Source of the DNA: Myxococcales bacterium
GTDB taxonomy: Bacteria; Myxococcota_A; UBA9160; SMWR01
Assembly: GCA_022561775.1 (NCBI GenBank)
Contig: JADFQO010000022.1
Span: 1 to 45,584, forward strand
DNA length: 45,584 nt
Direction: 5' to 3'
A program made the translations under genes and the position numbers. Positions within the stretch are counted from its first letter, which is position 1. The number at the start of each line of letters is the position of its first letter. Positions 44,156 through 45,584 of the stretch are shown one piece after another. The notes under the pieces are model-generated. The model was not told where the DNA came from. It did not search any database and saw nothing but the letters and a program-made list of their open reading frames with translations.

Positions 44156-44497
44156 ATGGTGGATTCGAGCGACAGCAGAATGGAAGAGAACACCACACTA
44201 TTTGACGTCGCCGCCGAAAGGCTCGAGACCAGCACCGAGATGGCGCGACTCGCGGCCCGCGGAACGCTTCGCCTCGCGCTGAAGGAGGCGGGGTTGGACA
44301 GCCAGAATCTGACCCTCCCGCAACTTCGGGTGGTTTTCGAGAAGCTGATGCCCAAGGAGCTGGAAACGCGCGGCGTCACGGACGCGGTCGCAACCTGCAA
44401 AACCGTGATGGACGAGATCGCGCGCACCGCGAGCGAGGCCGAACGGGCGGCGGCGATTTCCCCTGACGAGATCTTCAAGCGCCTCGGCGAGAGCTGA
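44156..44497 (+). CDS. Small soluble helical protein, copy A (unknown family)
   Basis: Up to 113 residues; ATG 44156 or Met9 at 44180 (MEENTTLFDVAAERLE) could start it. The body is predicted helical and charged, without signal or membrane segment: TLFDVAAERLE, MARLAARGTLRLALKEAG, TLPQLRVVFEKLMPKELETR, PDEIFKRLGES. It is nearly the same as the protein at 45266-45577, including a 39-bp stretch of identical DNA. I know no family. It lies 18 bp before the seven-helix gene, so it should be in the same operon. Inference: a soluble partner of that membrane protein. Confidence 0.75.
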   Translation: MVDSSDSRMEENTTLFDVAAERLETSTEMARLAARGTLRLALKEAGLDSQNLTLPQLRVVFEKLMPKELETRGVTDAVATCKTVMDEIARTASEAERAAAISPDEIFKRLGES

Positions 44498-44515
44498 GGA
44501 GCAGGCGAGGATAAA

Positions 44516-45262
44516 ATGGAAGAAAACGCCTACATCACTGCGATCGCGGCAGGCACCTTCTACTTGATCGCGAGCTATCGCTTGCTACGACTGAGCCGGC
44601 GAACCCGCGAGCGCCCCGAACTTCTGCTCGGGCTGTACTTCGCGCTCTCGGGCCTCTACTACCTCGTCTACAACAGCCCGAGCCTCCTCGGAATCGATCA
44701 ATGGCCCCTACCCATCGGGATCGCGATCGAATGGACCTACACCATCGGTGTGCTTCCCTATCTGTTCTTCATTCGCGCCGTTTTTCGCCGCGATGACGCC
44801 TGGGCGGGCTGGCTCGTGGGCGCCTGTTCGGCCTTCATGCTGGTGGGCATGACGGAGGCGACCGCAACCGGACGCGTAGAGCCTGTACTCGATAATCCGT
44901 GGTTCTTTATGGAGTGGCTGGGATATACGATCCCCTGTATCTGGATGGGCTGCGAGGCGATGCTCTGCCGACAAGGCGCGAAGAAGCGCGCTCGGATCGG
45001 GCTGTGTCCGGCGATCGTCGCCAACCGCTATCTGCTTCTCGCACTCTTCGGTGGGTTTCAGGTACTGGCGTGCTTCGCGGACCTGTATTGGGCCCACGAC
45101 AAGGCGGGCGGCGAGGCGGTTAGCATGATTTCGGATGCGCTGCTCGGCGGGGCCGAAATCGCGTCCGTTACGCTGCTCTGGCTGGCGTTCTTCCCACCTC
45201 GCAGCTACGAGAACTGGATCACGGAGCGGGCGGTGATTCTGCCAACGCCGATGGAGGAGTGA
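44516..45262 (+). CDS. Seven-helix membrane protein of unknown function (paralogue of 5864-6622)
   Basis: The start ATG 44516 is preceded by GAGG. The 248 residues form about seven helices, with a basic loop after helix 1 (LLRLSRRTRERPE) and another before helix 6 (RQGAKKRARIGL). Shared marks with 5864-6622 are EW[LV]GxT[IV]PxxW, NRYxL and E[IV]xSVxxLWL. Sequence gives no enzyme motif; the layout recalls seven-helix input modules but lacks an attached output domain. It sits between two copies of a small soluble protein with 18-bp and 3-bp gaps, so output could pass through them. Confidence 0.78.
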   Translation: MEENAYITAIAAGTFYLIASYRLLRLSRRTRERPELLLGLYFALSGLYYLVYNSPSLLGIDQWPLPIGIAIEWTYTIGVLPYLFFIRAVFRRDDAWAGWLVGACSAFMLVGMTEATATGRVEPVLDNPWFFMEWLGYTIPCIWMGCEAMLCRQGAKKRARIGLCPAIVANRYLLLALFGGFQVLACFADLYWAHDKAGGEAVSMISDALLGGAEIASVTLLWLAFFPPRSYENWITERAVILPTPMEE

Positions 45263-45265
45263 TCC

Positions 45266-45577
45266 GTGGCGGCCACGCTCTTTGACGTTGCCTCCGAAAG
45301 GCTCGAGGCCGGCGCCGAAATGGAGCGACTCGCGGCCCGCGGAACGCTTCGCCTCGCGCTGAAGCAGGCGGGGTTGGACGCCCAGAATCTGACCATCCCG
45401 CAACTTCGCGCGGTGTTCGAGAAGCTGATGCCCAAGGATCTCGAGGCGCGAGGCGTCAGCGACGCGGAGGCGACCTGTAGAGCCATCATGGCCCAGATCG
45501 CAGCTTCAGCCGACCTGAACGAGATCGCGTCCCCGACCTTGCCCGATGACGTCTTCAAACGTCTCGGCGGGAACTGA
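45266..45577 (+). CDS. Small soluble helical protein, copy B (unknown family)
   Basis: A 103-residue protein starting at GTG 45266, three bases after the stop of the membrane gene, with GGAGGAG inside that gene's end as ribosome site. Same body as copy A: LFDVASERLEAGAEMERLAA, LRLALKQAGLDAQNLTIPQL, FEKLMPKDLEARGVSDAEAT and FKRLGGN. Differences are concentrated in the tail (about residues 75-95), which could set partner choice. It ends seven bases before the window edge, so the operon may continue. Confidence 0.78.
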   Translation: MAATLFDVASERLEAGAEMERLAARGTLRLALKQAGLDAQNLTIPQLRAVFEKLMPKDLEARGVSDAEATCRAIMAQIAASADLNEIASPTLPDDVFKRLGGN

Positions 45578-45584
45578 AGGCGCT

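Overview
This is a GC-rich window (roughly 60-65% by eye) from a Gram-negative bacterium. It carries a TonB/TolA-type envelope protein, Tat and Sec export signals, a Yej peptide importer, cell-wall recycling, long c-di-GMP signalling proteins, a sigma-54 activator, a remnant of a tungsten aldehyde:ferredoxin oxidoreductase and a SelW-type selenoprotein. That mix suits an uncultured deltaproteobacterial lineage (Myxococcota, Desulfobacterota or Binatota-like). This placement is an inference from gene content only. I see no rRNA, tRNA, CRISPR array, insertion sequence or phage gene.

Layout, left to right. 0-4.2 kb: the end of a TonB-like protein and a secreted protein built of about 40 calcium-loop/YwqK-like repeats. 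4.2-5.8 kb: a CoA-transferase/hydrolase pseudogene with two lesions and a TIGR04073-like gene lacking its N-terminus. 5.8-11 kb (minus strand): an unknown seven-helix membrane protein, nagZ, aroA, a Tat-exported protein and a GAF-GGDEF diguanylate cyclase. 11.3-15.9 kb (plus): gabD-gabT (GABA shunt), then a sigma-54 activator behind its own -24/-12 promoter. 16-22.4 kb (minus): two tandem paralogous CHASE4-PAS-PAS-GGDEF-EAL proteins. 22.6-24.7 kb: a dienelactone-hydrolase homologue and a tRNA-nucleotidyltransferase homologue, transcribed divergently and both missing key catalytic residues. 24.7-27.2 kb: a selenoprotein read through an in-frame TGA with a matching SECIS hairpin, opposite a peroxiredoxin, then an amidase that seems to start at CTG. 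27.2-35.1 kb (minus): an alpha/beta hydrolase, an ArsM-like methyltransferase and yejABEF. 35.2-39.7 kb: a small protein, a sirtuin, an RND/MMPL lipid exporter and a GcvR-like ACT protein. 39.9-44.1 kb: a MoaD-like protein, an FAD oxidoreductase, the C-terminal stump of an aldehyde:ferredoxin oxidoreductase, and a POT peptide transporter. 44.1-45.6 kb: a small soluble protein, a seven-helix membrane protein and a near-copy of the small protein.

Two themes stand out. First, short tandem duplications repeatedly sit on gene boundaries: 3 x 23 bp at the nagZ start, 2 x 42 bp at the end of the sigma-54 activator, 2 x 87 bp at the yejB/yejE junction, about 3 x 26 bp at the sirtuin end, and the 5-bp duplication that breaks the CoA-transferase. 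Second, the three-gene block at the right edge looks like an undescribed module: its seven-helix protein has a paralogue 38 kb away in the same window and is bracketed by two copies of one small helical protein. The selenoprotein is the most secure gene that frame-by-frame annotation would miss.
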